From positions 1 to 40,160 of the forward strand of contig CASEQH010000005.1 of the NCBI GenBank assembly GCA_949290085.1: a stretch of 40,160 nucleotides of DNA, given 5' to 3'. This DNA comes from an uncultured Bacillota bacterium. Its GTDB lineage: Bacteria > Bacillota_I > Bacilli_A > Erysipelotrichales > Erysipelotrichaceae. Shown piece by piece: positions 32,136-39,400 of this stretch. Below the pieces are notes generated by a model, which saw only the letters and a program-made list of their open reading frames with translations, was not told the origin of the DNA and ran no database searches. Each line of letters starts with the position of its first letter. The stretch's first letter is position 1. Made by a program: the position numbers and the translations under genes.

Positions 32136-33789
32136 TCGTATCTCTCAATTGACTAAATTATATTTAAAATCTTCTTTTTCTAATACTACCGATACTGGAA
32201 GCAAGAAAAAGAAAATAACTTATATTCTTCTATATGCCTTTCTCTTTGTCTACTTGGCTTGTTTTACAGGATTTTTATCTTACGAGATGATTAATGTCTT
32301 ATTGCCACTTAGACAAGAAGCGGTATTTATTGGTTTACTATTACTGGTTAATATTTTTCTCACATTCTTTGAGACCATTATTTCTAGTATGAATGTCTTA
32401 TATTTCGCTAAGGATAATGAATATATCTTGCCTATGCCTATTAAAGCGATTGAGATAGTATCAGCTAAGATTAATAATCTCTTGATTTATGCTTATGCTA
32501 CTGAACTGTTATTTGGCCTCATACCTTTTATCATCTATGGTGTTTTAACTGCTGCATCATGGTACTTCTACTTATTTAGCTTACTAGTATTAATCATCTT
32601 GCCAATATTCCCAGTTTTATTAGCTTCGCTTATCATGATGATTTTAATGGCCTTTACCAAAGCAATTAAAAACAAATCATTAATTCAGATTCTGGGTATT
32701 ATTGTAGTATTTGTATTTACTTTCGCTATTTCTACATTCTCATCTAGCTCAACTAATATTGAAACAGCAGAGATGTTGGCGATGTTATTTCAAGCTAATG
32801 GTTTAGTTAATGCCTTAAGAGGTTACTTTCCTACTTTAGGTTTTGCCATCGATGCTCTTTGCAAGACTAATTTCTTAGATGCTCTTATAGCTTTAGTCAT
32901 TCTTATCGCCATGAGTGTCGCTCTATATTTTATCTTTGTGATATTCTGCCAGAAATTATATTTCCGTGGAGTAGTGGGATGTCTATATTCTTCAAGTGGA
33001 ACTTCCAAGAAGAAGATAAATGTTAAGACGGCATATCGAAGAAGTGGAGTGGCTAAGTCTTATATCTTAAAAGAGTTTAAAATATTATTCCGTAAGACAA
33101 CATTCTTAACTCAGTCAGCATTGCCTTCAATCATTGTTCCAGTCATGATGTGTTTAGTCTTCTACTTCTCTTTAGGTAGAAGCTTAGACGAAAGTGGTTT
33201 AGGTATGGCTGTCATTAGTACTTTTATGCAAGACCAAGAATATTGGACCATCATCTTGTGTGTTATTCTAGCAGTATCGATGTTTGATTCTATGTATGTC
33301 TATACAGGCATAACTTCAATCTCTCGTGATGGAGAGAATGCAGTATTCATGAAATATATTCCTGTATCATTCGCATGGCAATGTGTATATAAATCAGTGC
33401 CTAACTTTGCACTATTGATATTGTCAGAAGTATTTGTCGTCATTTTATGTCTGATGTTACAAGTACCAGTTGTGCTTATTGTCTTGGCTTGTTTAATATT
33501 TATTCCTTATTCAATTATTCATAGCCTCATATCTATCATATTAGACCTTCGCAAACCTAAGTTACATTGGTCTAATGAATATCAGGTAGTTAAGAATAAT
33601 ATGCGTATATTCTTAATCATGGTAATTGCTTTGCTAAGCATGATTATCACTTTATTGCCATTATTTATTTCGACCGTATCTGTTTACTATGTAGCAGGAA
33701 TTCTCTTTATATTCTATTTAATTATCGCTATTATTTTGATATATTATGTCTTTAAAAAGGACTTTGCCCTAAGCAAGAATATCTACTAA
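32128..33789 (+). CDS. ABC-2-type exporter permease
   Basis: This 553-residue integral membrane protein has many hydrophobic helices: residues about 33-52, 65-82, a cluster from 115 to 205, another from 245 to 272, and six or so between 335 and 545. A cytoplasmic loop with YILKEFKILFRKTTFL (about residues 313-328) is typical of ABC-2 permeases that repeat the N-terminal half. It is coupled to the ATPase gene by an 8-bp overlap. No periplasmic-binding protein is nearby, so export is expected. The exported molecule is not inferable. Confidence 0.88.
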   Translation: MLNRISQLTKLYLKSSFSNTTDTGSKKKKITYILLYAFLFVYLACFTGFLSYEMINVLLPLRQEAVFIGLLLLVNIFLTFFETIISSMNVLYFAKDNEYILPMPIKAIEIVSAKINNLLIYAYATELLFGLIPFIIYGVLTAASWYFYLFSLLVLIILPIFPVLLASLIMMILMAFTKAIKNKSLIQILGIIVVFVFTFAISTFSSSSTNIETAEMLAMLFQANGLVNALRGYFPTLGFAIDALCKTNFLDALIALVILIAMSVALYFIFVIFCQKLYFRGVVGCLYSSSGTSKKKINVKTAYRRSGVAKSYILKEFKILFRKTTFLTQSALPSIIVPVMMCLVFYFSLGRSLDESGLGMAVISTFMQDQEYWTIILCVILAVSMFDSMYVYTGITSISRDGENAVFMKYIPVSFAWQCVYKSVPNFALLILSEVFVVILCLMLQVPVVLIVLACLIFIPYSIIHSLISIILDLRKPKLHWSNEYQVVKNNMRIFLIMVIALLSMIITLLPLFISTVSVYYVAGILFIFYLIIAIILIYYVFKKDFALSKNIY

Positions 33790-33806
33790 TAATTTAAAAA
33801 TAAAGG

Positions 33807-33812
33807 TATAAT
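33807..33812 (+). promoter_or_regulatory. -10 box of the EamA gene, leaderless start predicted
   Basis: TATAAT is followed by ATTATC and the ATG at 33819. An AAAGG lies at 33802-33806 but is too far away for a normal Shine-Dalgarno. The -35 is weak. Confidence 0.45.
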
Positions 33813-33818
33813 ATTATC

Positions 33819-34673
33819 ATGTTCAAAAAAGGGGAAGTATTACTTTTATTCACAGCAATTATCTGGGGAACTGCTTTTATCTTCCAAAGTATATCAGCAG
33901 AGCTCATCGGACCATTTCTCTTTAATGGTTCAAGATTTTTCTTAGGTGGACTAGTGATCCTTCCTTTTTTATTTAAAAAAGATCCTAACAATGATTTTAA
34001 AAAGGAGATTCAAAGCGGCATAATCCTTGGAATTATCATGTTCATCGCACCCAATCTCCAACAATTTGCCATGGCTAATACCAGTGCCGGCAAGGCTGGC
34101 TTTATGACCTCGTTATATATTATCTTAGTTCCGATCTTATCATTTATTTTACTCAAGAAGAGAATTTCTAAAAGAATCTTTATTTCTTTAGTATTAGCGA
34201 TGATAGGTTTATATCTTCTTTGTGGAGCATCACTTGACTTTAGATTTAGCGATATTTCACTCATCTTATGTGCCTTTTTCTTTGCTTTACAGATAATTGT
34301 CGTGGAACATTATGTTAAGTGGGTCAATCCTTTAAAAATGTCATGTCTTCAATATCTAATCGCTGGAGGGCTATCACTGATATGTGCCTTCATCTTTGAA
34401 GATTTTAACCTCACTAATTATGCTAGTGCCTTGCCATCTATACTCTACACTGGCATATTCTCAACTGCTGTCGCTTATACTTTACAAATTATCGGTCAAA
34501 AGACTGTCGATGCAACTGTTGCCTCTATCATCATGTCTTTAGAGTCAACTATCGCCGCACTAAGTGGTTATATCTTCTTACATCAAAGTTTGAGCTTATA
34601 TGAATTAGAAGGTTGTATCTTGATGTTCTGCGCGGTGATATTATCACAATTACCTAGTCGTATTAAGGAGTAG
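33819..34673 (+). CDS. EamA family (DMT) transporter
   Basis: This 284-residue drug/metabolite transporter has ten predicted transmembrane helices in two repeated EamA halves (residues about 5-130 and 145-280). Landmarks include LLFTAIIWGTAFIFQSIS at the N-terminus, FLGGLVILPFLF, MANTSAGKAGFMTSLYIILVP, and in the second half TGIFSTAVAYTLQIIGQK followed by SIIMSLESTIAALSGYIFL. These are characteristic of RhaT/YdcZ-like permeases that move metabolites. The solute cannot be identified. The gene is followed by a chorismate mutase 3 bp later, suggesting a common transcript. Confidence 0.93.
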   Translation: MFKKGEVLLLFTAIIWGTAFIFQSISAELIGPFLFNGSRFFLGGLVILPFLFKKDPNNDFKKEIQSGIILGIIMFIAPNLQQFAMANTSAGKAGFMTSLYIILVPILSFILLKKRISKRIFISLVLAMIGLYLLCGASLDFRFSDISLILCAFFFALQIIVVEHYVKWVNPLKMSCLQYLIAGGLSLICAFIFEDFNLTNYASALPSILYTGIFSTAVAYTLQIIGQKTVDATVASIIMSLESTIAALSGYIFLHQSLSLYELEGCILMFCAVILSQLPSRIKE

Positions 34674-34676
34674 AAA

Positions 34677-34952
34677 ATGTTTGAAAAAGAAAGAGAAAGC
34701 ATCAATAAGTTAGATGAAGAAATGAAAAGGCTCTTTATAGAAAGACAAGAGACCGTAGCTAAGATAGCTAAGATTAAGTATGAGAATGATATGCCTATCT
34801 TTGACTCTAAAAGAGAAGAAGAATTAAAGGCTAGACTCTCTAGAGATTTAAATAATAACGATAAAAAGTATTATCTAGCTTTTTTAGAAAATATCTTAAA
34901 ACTTTCTAAAGAATATCAAAAAGAACTGATAGACAAAATTAAATGCGAGTGA
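34677..34952 (+). CDS. Chorismate mutase type II (AroQ-like)
   Basis: This small, all-helical 91-residue protein matches the AroQ fold. The first helix INKLDEEMKRLFIERQETVAKIAKIKY carries the conserved Arg and Lys contacts, followed by PIFDSKREEELKARL (the I-D-xxREE turn) and the last helix. It would convert chorismate to prephenate for phenylalanine and tyrosine. No other aromatic-biosynthesis gene is in the window, so it may be a stand-alone enzyme or serve another pathway. GGAG lies inside the end of the EamA gene. Its stop overlaps a bidirectional terminator shared with csoR. Confidence 0.82.
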   Translation: MFEKERESINKLDEEMKRLFIERQETVAKIAKIKYENDMPIFDSKREEELKARLSRDLNNNDKKYYLAFLENILKLSKEYQKELIDKIKCE

Positions 34953-34962
34953 CCTCGCATTT
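34941..34962. terminator. Bidirectional terminator between chorismate mutase and csoR
   Basis: AAATGCGAG (34941-34949), loop TGAC, CTCGCATTT (34954-34962), a perfect 9-bp stem that includes the stop codons of both convergent genes. T/A-rich flanks exist on both sides. Confidence 0.8.
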
Positions 34963-35218
34963 ATATTTGCTTCTCTAAAGCTTTAATTATTTCATCTACC
35001 TTTGCATCATCACCTTTGATGATGGCTTCTTTGACACATTCATCGATATGCGTCTTGAGAATTTGATTGTTGGCCTTTCTTATTATAGCTCTTGAGGCCA
35101 TGAGTTGATCAGATATATCTAGGCAATAGCGGTCTTCTTGTATCATCTTTAAGACGCCTTCTAGTTGACCAATTGCGATATTGATATATTTGATTACTTG
35201 ACTGCGATCTTTAGACAT
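34961..35218 (-). CDS. csoR: Copper-sensing repressor CsoR
   Basis: This is a DUF156-family, all-helical repressor that leaves DNA when Cu(I) binds. The 85-residue protein has the Cu ligands C32, H57 and C61 (spacing Cys-x24-His-x3-Cys), as in Mycobacterium and Bacillus Cso[19 protein letters not shown] at the N-terminus is the typical first helix. It overlaps copA by 8 bp at its 5' end, so it is translated from the copA message and autoregulated through the operator at 37596-37612. It ends in a shared terminator. Confidence 0.93.
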   Translation of the reverse strand: MSKDRSQVIKYINIAIGQLEGVLKMIQEDRYCLDISDQLMASRAIIRKANNQILKTHIDECVKEAIIKGDDAKVDEIIKALEKQI

Positions 35219-35417
35219 TTTTAATTTCTGTCACTTCATAGCCAGCATCAGCTACAGCCTTTTTAATCAATTCGTCATCGATGTCCGTATTTTTAATATA
35301 TGCTTGTTTATCCTCTAGAGATACTTCGACATCAAGATGTAGTTTTTCTAGAGCATCTTTGACATGTTTTTGGCAATGGGAACACATCATACCCTCGATT
35401 TTTACAATTTTATCCAT
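35211..35417 (-). other. Possible internal start for a free CopZ-like chaperone
   Basis: Inside copA, in the same frame, AGGAAGG lies about nine bases before ATG 35417. Translation from here would give a 68-residue protein starting [16 protein letters not shown], the size and motif of the copper chaperone CopZ. The spacing from the Shine-Dalgarno is normal. Both fused and free forms may be made. Confidence 0.5.
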
Positions 35418-37577
35418 GTGTTTAATTCCTTCCTTTTTAATTTTTTTAATTCTTAAAGCGTTGCTCAAGACAAAGATTGATGAAATAGACATTGTGAATG
35501 CACCTATCATCGGATTTAGAGCTAAGCCGAATGGGTAATAGAATACTCCGGCTGCTACAGGGATGAAGATGGCATTGTAGAATAGAGCCCAGAATAGATT
35601 TTCTTTAATAATTCTAATTGTCTTTGTTGAGATTTCAATTAAGAATGGTATATCAGTTAAATCATTTTTAATCAGAATTACATCACTAGAGGCATAAGCT
35701 ATATCACTGCCCGCAGCGATGCCAAATGATACATCAGCGCTACTTAGGGCAATGGCATCATTGATACCATCACCAACCATGGCTGTAATACCACTTTCTT
35801 TTTTCTTTTCAACTAATTGATATTTATTTTCTGGTTTGATGCCAGCGACATAGTCATCGATACCAACTGTTTCAGCTATCTTTTTAGCAGTTATCTCGTT
35901 GTCGCCTGTACACATTGTAACATGTATTCCTTTTTCTTTTAATTTACTGATGGCAGATTTAGATGTACTTTTAATCACATCAGCTAGATAGACAATACCA
36001 AGTAGTTTATCATTCTTTGCCACAGCGATAAATGACCATTTATTATCTTTAGCTTTATCGACCATTTCTTGGGATAATTCTATACCATTTTCTTTTAGCC
36101 ATAGTTCGTTGCCAGCTAAGTAGATACTATCTTCATCTTTACCGATGATACCACGCCCACTGATTTCATTAAATTCCTTAAAATCTTTACTAAAAGGAGT
36201 ATATTTAGAGCTGATGGCTTTGGCGATTGGATGATTAGATTTAGCTTCGAGTGCATAAGCAACTTGATAGAACTCTTGGTCATATACTATTTCATCAATA
36301 ATTTCTACTTTATTTTCTGTGATAGTTCCAGTCTTATCTAAGATGATATTTTTGATTTTATAAGCTACTTCTAAGATACCGGGATTCTTGATTAGGATAC
36401 CGTTTTTGGCACTTAGACCAGTAGCTACCATGATGGCGCTAGGTGTAGCTAAGCCTAGAGCACAAGGGCAAGAGATGACTAGAACACTAAGCGCAAAGTT
36501 TAAGGACATTTCTAGATTGCCGCTAAAGAAATACCAGATGATAAAGGTAAGCAAAGATATGATGAGAACACCTGGCACGAAGTAAGAAGATACCTTATCG
36601 GCAAATCTTTCAATAGGAATTTTCTTTAAAGTAGCCTCTTTAGTAAGCTCGATAATACTATTCAAAACCGAATCTTGACTAGAACTACTTACTTCAACTT
36701 TAATACTGCCATCAAGATTGATAGTTCCACCGATTACTTTAGAGCCTATTATCTTTTCAACTGGCAATGATTCACCTGTTAACATCGATTCATCGACAGA
36801 TGATGTGCCGTTTATGATAATACCATCTTGCGGAATACTCTCTCCTGCCTTAATCAGGAGAATATCTCCAACTTTTACTTCATCAATGGGTGTGATTACT
36901 TCTTCGTCATCCTTTAATACTCTAGCCTGCATTGGTCTTAATGTCGCCAGAGCTCTGATGGTCTGAGTAGTCTTTTTCTTATTTTCTCCTTCGATATATT
37001 TGCCTATTGAAACGATAACTAATATCATAGCTCCTGTTTCATAGTAGAGATGATAAGTCATATCGCCCATAGCTATCTTATAAGTGGCAAAAAGCGAATA
37101 TAAGAAGGAGACAGAAGTAGATAGGGCCACTAGGGCATCCATATTAGGGCTTAGATGAACTAAAGATTGGATACCACTTTTAAAGTAGTGAAAATTAAGA
37201 ATATATATAATAATAGTCAATCCCAATTGAATAAGAGCCAAGATTAACTCATTATGAGTAAACATCGGTAGATTGAACATGTGACCCATTGAAAAATACA
37301 TCAGTATTAGCATCAAGATAATAGAGGCTATAAATTTAATCTTGGTAGCATCGATTTGTTTAGCCTTTTGACCTATTACTAGTTCATAGCCTAAGTCTTC
37401 CACATTTTTAGCTAAGTTCTCTTCGCTGAGCTTAGTTTCATCATATTCGATGCTCATCTCATTCTCTAAAAGATTGATATTGCATGATTTAACAGCATCT
37501 AATTTGCCGATATTCTTTTCTATGGTATTCTTGCATATTGCACAGGACATGCCTTTAACTTCATAGTTTTTTTTCAT
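35211..37577 (-). CDS. copA: Copper-exporting P-type ATPase with a fused C-terminal CopZ-like domain
   Basis: This pump exports Cu(I) across the membrane. The 788-residue protein has an N-terminal HMA domain (MSCAIC, C12/C15), eight membrane helices, the CPC metal site at 370-372, DKTGTIT with Asp414, the actuator LTGES, and [10 protein letters not shown]. Residues about 721-788 form a second HMA domain (MMCSHC, C732/C735) at the C-terminus, an unusual place, preceded by a good ribosome binding site and ATG at 35417. The start at 37577 is preferred over ATG 37595, which sits directly against the operator, and over upstream in-frame codons inside the promoter; this remains uncertain. It forms an operon with csoR and diverges from rlmD. 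Confidence 0.92.
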   Translation of the reverse strand: MKKNYEVKGMSCAICKNTIEKNIGKLDAVKSCNINLLENEMSIEYDETKLSEENLAKNVEDLGYELVIGQKAKQIDATKIKFIASIILMLILMYFSMGHMFNLPMFTHNELILALIQLGLTIIIYILNFHYFKSGIQSLVHLSPNMDALVALSTSVSFLYSLFATYKIAMGDMTYHLYYETGAMILVIVSIGKYIEGENKKKTTQTIRALATLRPMQARVLKDDEEVITPIDEVKVGDILLIKAGESIPQDGIIINGTSSVDESMLTGESLPVEKIIGSKVIGGTINLDGSIKVEVSSSSQDSVLNSIIELTKEATLKKIPIERFADKVSSYFVPGVLIISLLTFIIWYFFSGNLEMSLNFALSVLVISCPCALGLATPSAIMVATGLSAKNGILIKNPGILEVAYKIKNIILDKTGTITENKVEIIDEIVYDQEFYQVAYALEAKSNHPIAKAISSKYTPFSKDFKEFNEISGRGIIGKDEDSIYLAGNELWLKENGIELSQEMVDKAKDNKWSFIAVAKNDKLLGIVYLADVIKSTSKSAISKLKEKGIHVTMCTGDNEITAKKIAETVGIDDYVAGIKPENKYQLVEKKKESGITAMVGDGINDAIALSSADVSFGIAAGSDIAYASSDVILIKNDLTDIPFLIEISTKTIRIIKENLFWALFYNAIFIPVAAGVFYYPFGLALNPMIGAFTMSISSIFVLSNALRIKKIKKEGIKHMDKIVKIEGMMCSHCQKHVKDALEKLHLDVEVSLEDKQAYIKNTDIDDELIKKAVADAGYEVTEIKNV

Positions 37578-37595
37578 CCTTTTGCATCCTTTCAT

Positions 37596-37612
37596 ATACC
37601 CCCATAGGGTAT
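37596..37612. promoter_or_regulatory. CsoR operator upstream of copA
   Basis: On the minus strand it reads ATACCCTATGGGGGTAT, a near-palindrome that matches the CsoR box known upstream of Bacillus copZA (ATACCC-TA-GGGGGTAT). It lies 19 bases before the chosen copA start, over the probable transcription start, so bound CsoR would block copA-csoR transcription. Confidence 0.8.
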
Positions 37613-37655
37613 TTAAAATGTAACACATTTTTTATAATTACTCAAGATTTGTGCT

Positions 37656-37661
37656 TATAAT
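37656..37661 (+). promoter_or_regulatory. -10 box of rlmD, leaderless start predicted
   Basis: TATAAT is followed by ATGGTT and the ATG at 37668. An earlier in-frame ATG at 37662 starts inside the predicted promoter spacing. There is no Shine-Dalgarno. The -35 is weak (TTATAA with an 18-base spacer). Confidence 0.5.
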
Positions 37662-37667
37662 ATGGTT

Positions 37668-38975
37668 ATGAAGTTAGAAATTAAAAAATATGGCATCAAT
37701 GGTGAAGGGATTGCTTATGATCATTCTATACCAGTCTTTATTAAGGGAGCTCTTGTAGGTGAGATAGTTGATGCAAGCATCGTTGAAGATAAGCGAAAAT
37801 ATAAGATAGCTAGAATAAATAAGTTAATAAAAACTAGCTCAAAAAGAGCTAAGGTGCAGTGCAAATATTATAAAAAGTGTGGAGCTTGTGCCTTATTGCA
37901 TGTCGATTATGCTGAACAATTGAATTGCAAAAAGGCAATTTTAGAAGAGTCTTTAGCGAAGTATGCTAGTGTAGATATCGATGTGAAGATTGAAACCAGT
38001 CCTAAAACTGAGCATTATCGCAACGCCTTAAAACTACCAATTAAGAAGATAGCTAATAGACTAGTAGCAGGTTTGTATGAAGATGGCACTAATCGCTTTA
38101 TCAGGATAGATAATTGTCTAAACCATGATGTAAAATTACAAAGAAACCTAAATATCGTTTTAGAGATCCTGAATAAACATCATTTAGATGCTTATGACCA
38201 TAAGGCAAAAAGAGGAATCAGATATATCACACTTCGCCTACTCGATGGTAAATGTGCTTTATGTTTGGTGAGTGGAAGTGATGAGATAGATGAAGCCATA
38301 GTTCAAGAAATGCTTTTAAATAGTGATATCGTCAGCATCTATCAATCTATCAATACTAGTAAAAGTCATGAGATATACGGTAAAAATATGCGACATTTAG
38401 GTGGCAGTAAAGCTCTTGTTTTTACGTATAAAGATATGAAGATGGAAATATCAATCAGATCTTTTATGCAACTAAATACCCAAGCAGCATTTAAGCTCTA
38501 TGACTATGTATATAACTTAGTTGATGATGATAATAAATTGCTAATAGAAGCCTATTCTGGTTTAGGACTCATGTCTTTCTTGTTGCATGAAAAAGCTGAA
38601 GAAGTTGTAGGCATAGAGATAATTGAAGATGCGGTACACAATGCCAATGCCAATGTAAAAAGAAATAAAATAGATAATATCACTTTTATTACTGGCGATT
38701 GTGCTGATGTCTTATATCATAAATATCGTAAGACCCACATAGACACATTGATTGTCGATCCACCTAGAACTGGGCTTGATGATAGAATGTTAGAATGTTT
38801 ACTTAAAGCTAAGCCCGATAATATTATCTATATCTCATGTAATCCATCTACTTTAAGCAAGAATATCCATACTTTATTAAGACATTATAGTATTGAGTCT
38901 ATAAGAGCCTTTGACCTATTCCCAAATACCCAACATGTAGAGACAGTAGTACTGCTTTCCCACAAAAAAACCTGA
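37668..38975 (+). CDS. rlmD: 23S rRNA (uracil-C5)-methyltransferase RlmD/RumA family
   Basis: This SAM-dependent enzyme makes 5-methyluridine in 23S rRNA. The 435-residue protein has an N-terminal TRAM domain (KKYGINGEGIAYD through RKYKIARINKL), an iron-sulfur-type cluster CKYYKKCGAC, the SAM loop LIEAYSGLGLMSFLL, DPPRTGLDD, and the nucleophile Cys in ISCNPSTL. It ends normally in QHVETVVLLSHKKT and a TGA at 38973-38975. An A7 run (38964-38970) sits just before the stop; with one A fewer the frame would continue into the tail at 38971-39285. This is the second family member in the window. The 3' end of rumA genes is a known insertion site for conjugative elements. Confidence 0.92.
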   Translation: MKLEIKKYGINGEGIAYDHSIPVFIKGALVGEIVDASIVEDKRKYKIARINKLIKTSSKRAKVQCKYYKKCGACALLHVDYAEQLNCKKAILEESLAKYASVDIDVKIETSPKTEHYRNALKLPIKKIANRLVAGLYEDGTNRFIRIDNCLNHDVKLQRNLNIVLEILNKHHLDAYDHKAKRGIRYITLRLLDGKCALCLVSGSDEIDEAIVQEMLLNSDIVSIYQSINTSKSHEIYGKNMRHLGGSKALVFTYKDMKMEISIRSFMQLNTQAAFKLYDYVYNLVDDDNKLLIEAYSGLGLMSFLLHEKAEEVVGIEIIEDAVHNANANVKRNKIDNITFITGDCADVLYHKYRKTHIDTLIVDPPRTGLDDRMLECLLKAKPDNIIYISCNPSTLSKNIHTLLRHYSIESIRAFDLFPNTQHVETVVLLSHKKT

Positions 38976-39285
38976 CAGCTCAATCAGCGTAAAAGTCGAG
39001 TTTGGCGAGGGAGAAGGCAAAGTGCCGCTTGATAACATCGCTAAAAGAGCCGAGGCGTATAAGCCGAAAGAGCGAGTTACCTACAAAATGATAAAGGAAT
39101 ACATAGAGGCTAAATATGGCTTCAAGGTACATACCGCTTATATAGCAGAGGTAAAAAGAAGTTTTGGCTTGTCAATGTATGATGCCCCTAATGCGGTAGA
39201 AGAATTGAAACAGCCGAGAAAACATCCGACAGCAGAGAAAGTGGAAGCCATAAAGGATGCGTTGAAGCATTTTAAAATGATTTGA
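38971..39285 (+). pseudogene. Out-of-frame C-terminal tail of an rlmD-type gene
   Basis: In the frame +1 to rlmD, the sequence is open from before the A7 run to the TGA at 39283-39285. It reads PDSSISVKVEFGEGEGKVPL, then RVTYKMIKEYIEAKYGFKVH, TAYIAEVKR, and HPTAEKVEAIKDALKHFKMI. I recall this type of tail on RlmD/RumA proteins and on DNA methylases of Clostridia. 31 of 60 bases in 39001-39060 are G or C, against 22 of 60 in 38881-38940. A GTG at 39022 could start an 87-residue product, but no ribosome binding site is convincing. It looks like a donor gene end brought by an element and left one base out of frame. Confidence 0.7.
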
Positions 39286-39291
39286 GTTAAG

Positions 39292-39326
39292 AAGTTACCT
39301 GGTTATTATAGCTAGGTAATTTTTTA
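39292..39326 (+). terminator. Terminator after the rlmD tail
   Basis: TTACCT (39295-39300) pairs with AGGTAA (39314-39319), extended by flanking wobble pairs on both sides, followed by a run of T at 39320-39326. Confidence 0.7.
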
Positions 39327-39330
39327 TATT

Positions 39331-39374
39331 TCTGTCCCAAAACTATATATCTTTGTCCCGAAATGTGATATGAT
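39331..39374 (+). promoter_or_regulatory. Promoter with a 21-bp-spaced direct repeat before the AAA+ gene
   Basis: TCTGTCCCAAAA (39331-39342) and TTTGTCCCGAAA (39352-39363) recur 21 bases apart. The second copy abuts an extended -10 TGATATGAT (39366-39374). A GGAGGTG ribosome binding site follows before ATG 39401. The repeat is a candidate regulator-binding site spaced by two helical turns. Confidence 0.55.
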
Positions 39375-39400
39375 GTATAAAATGATGGAGGTGTTCTCTT

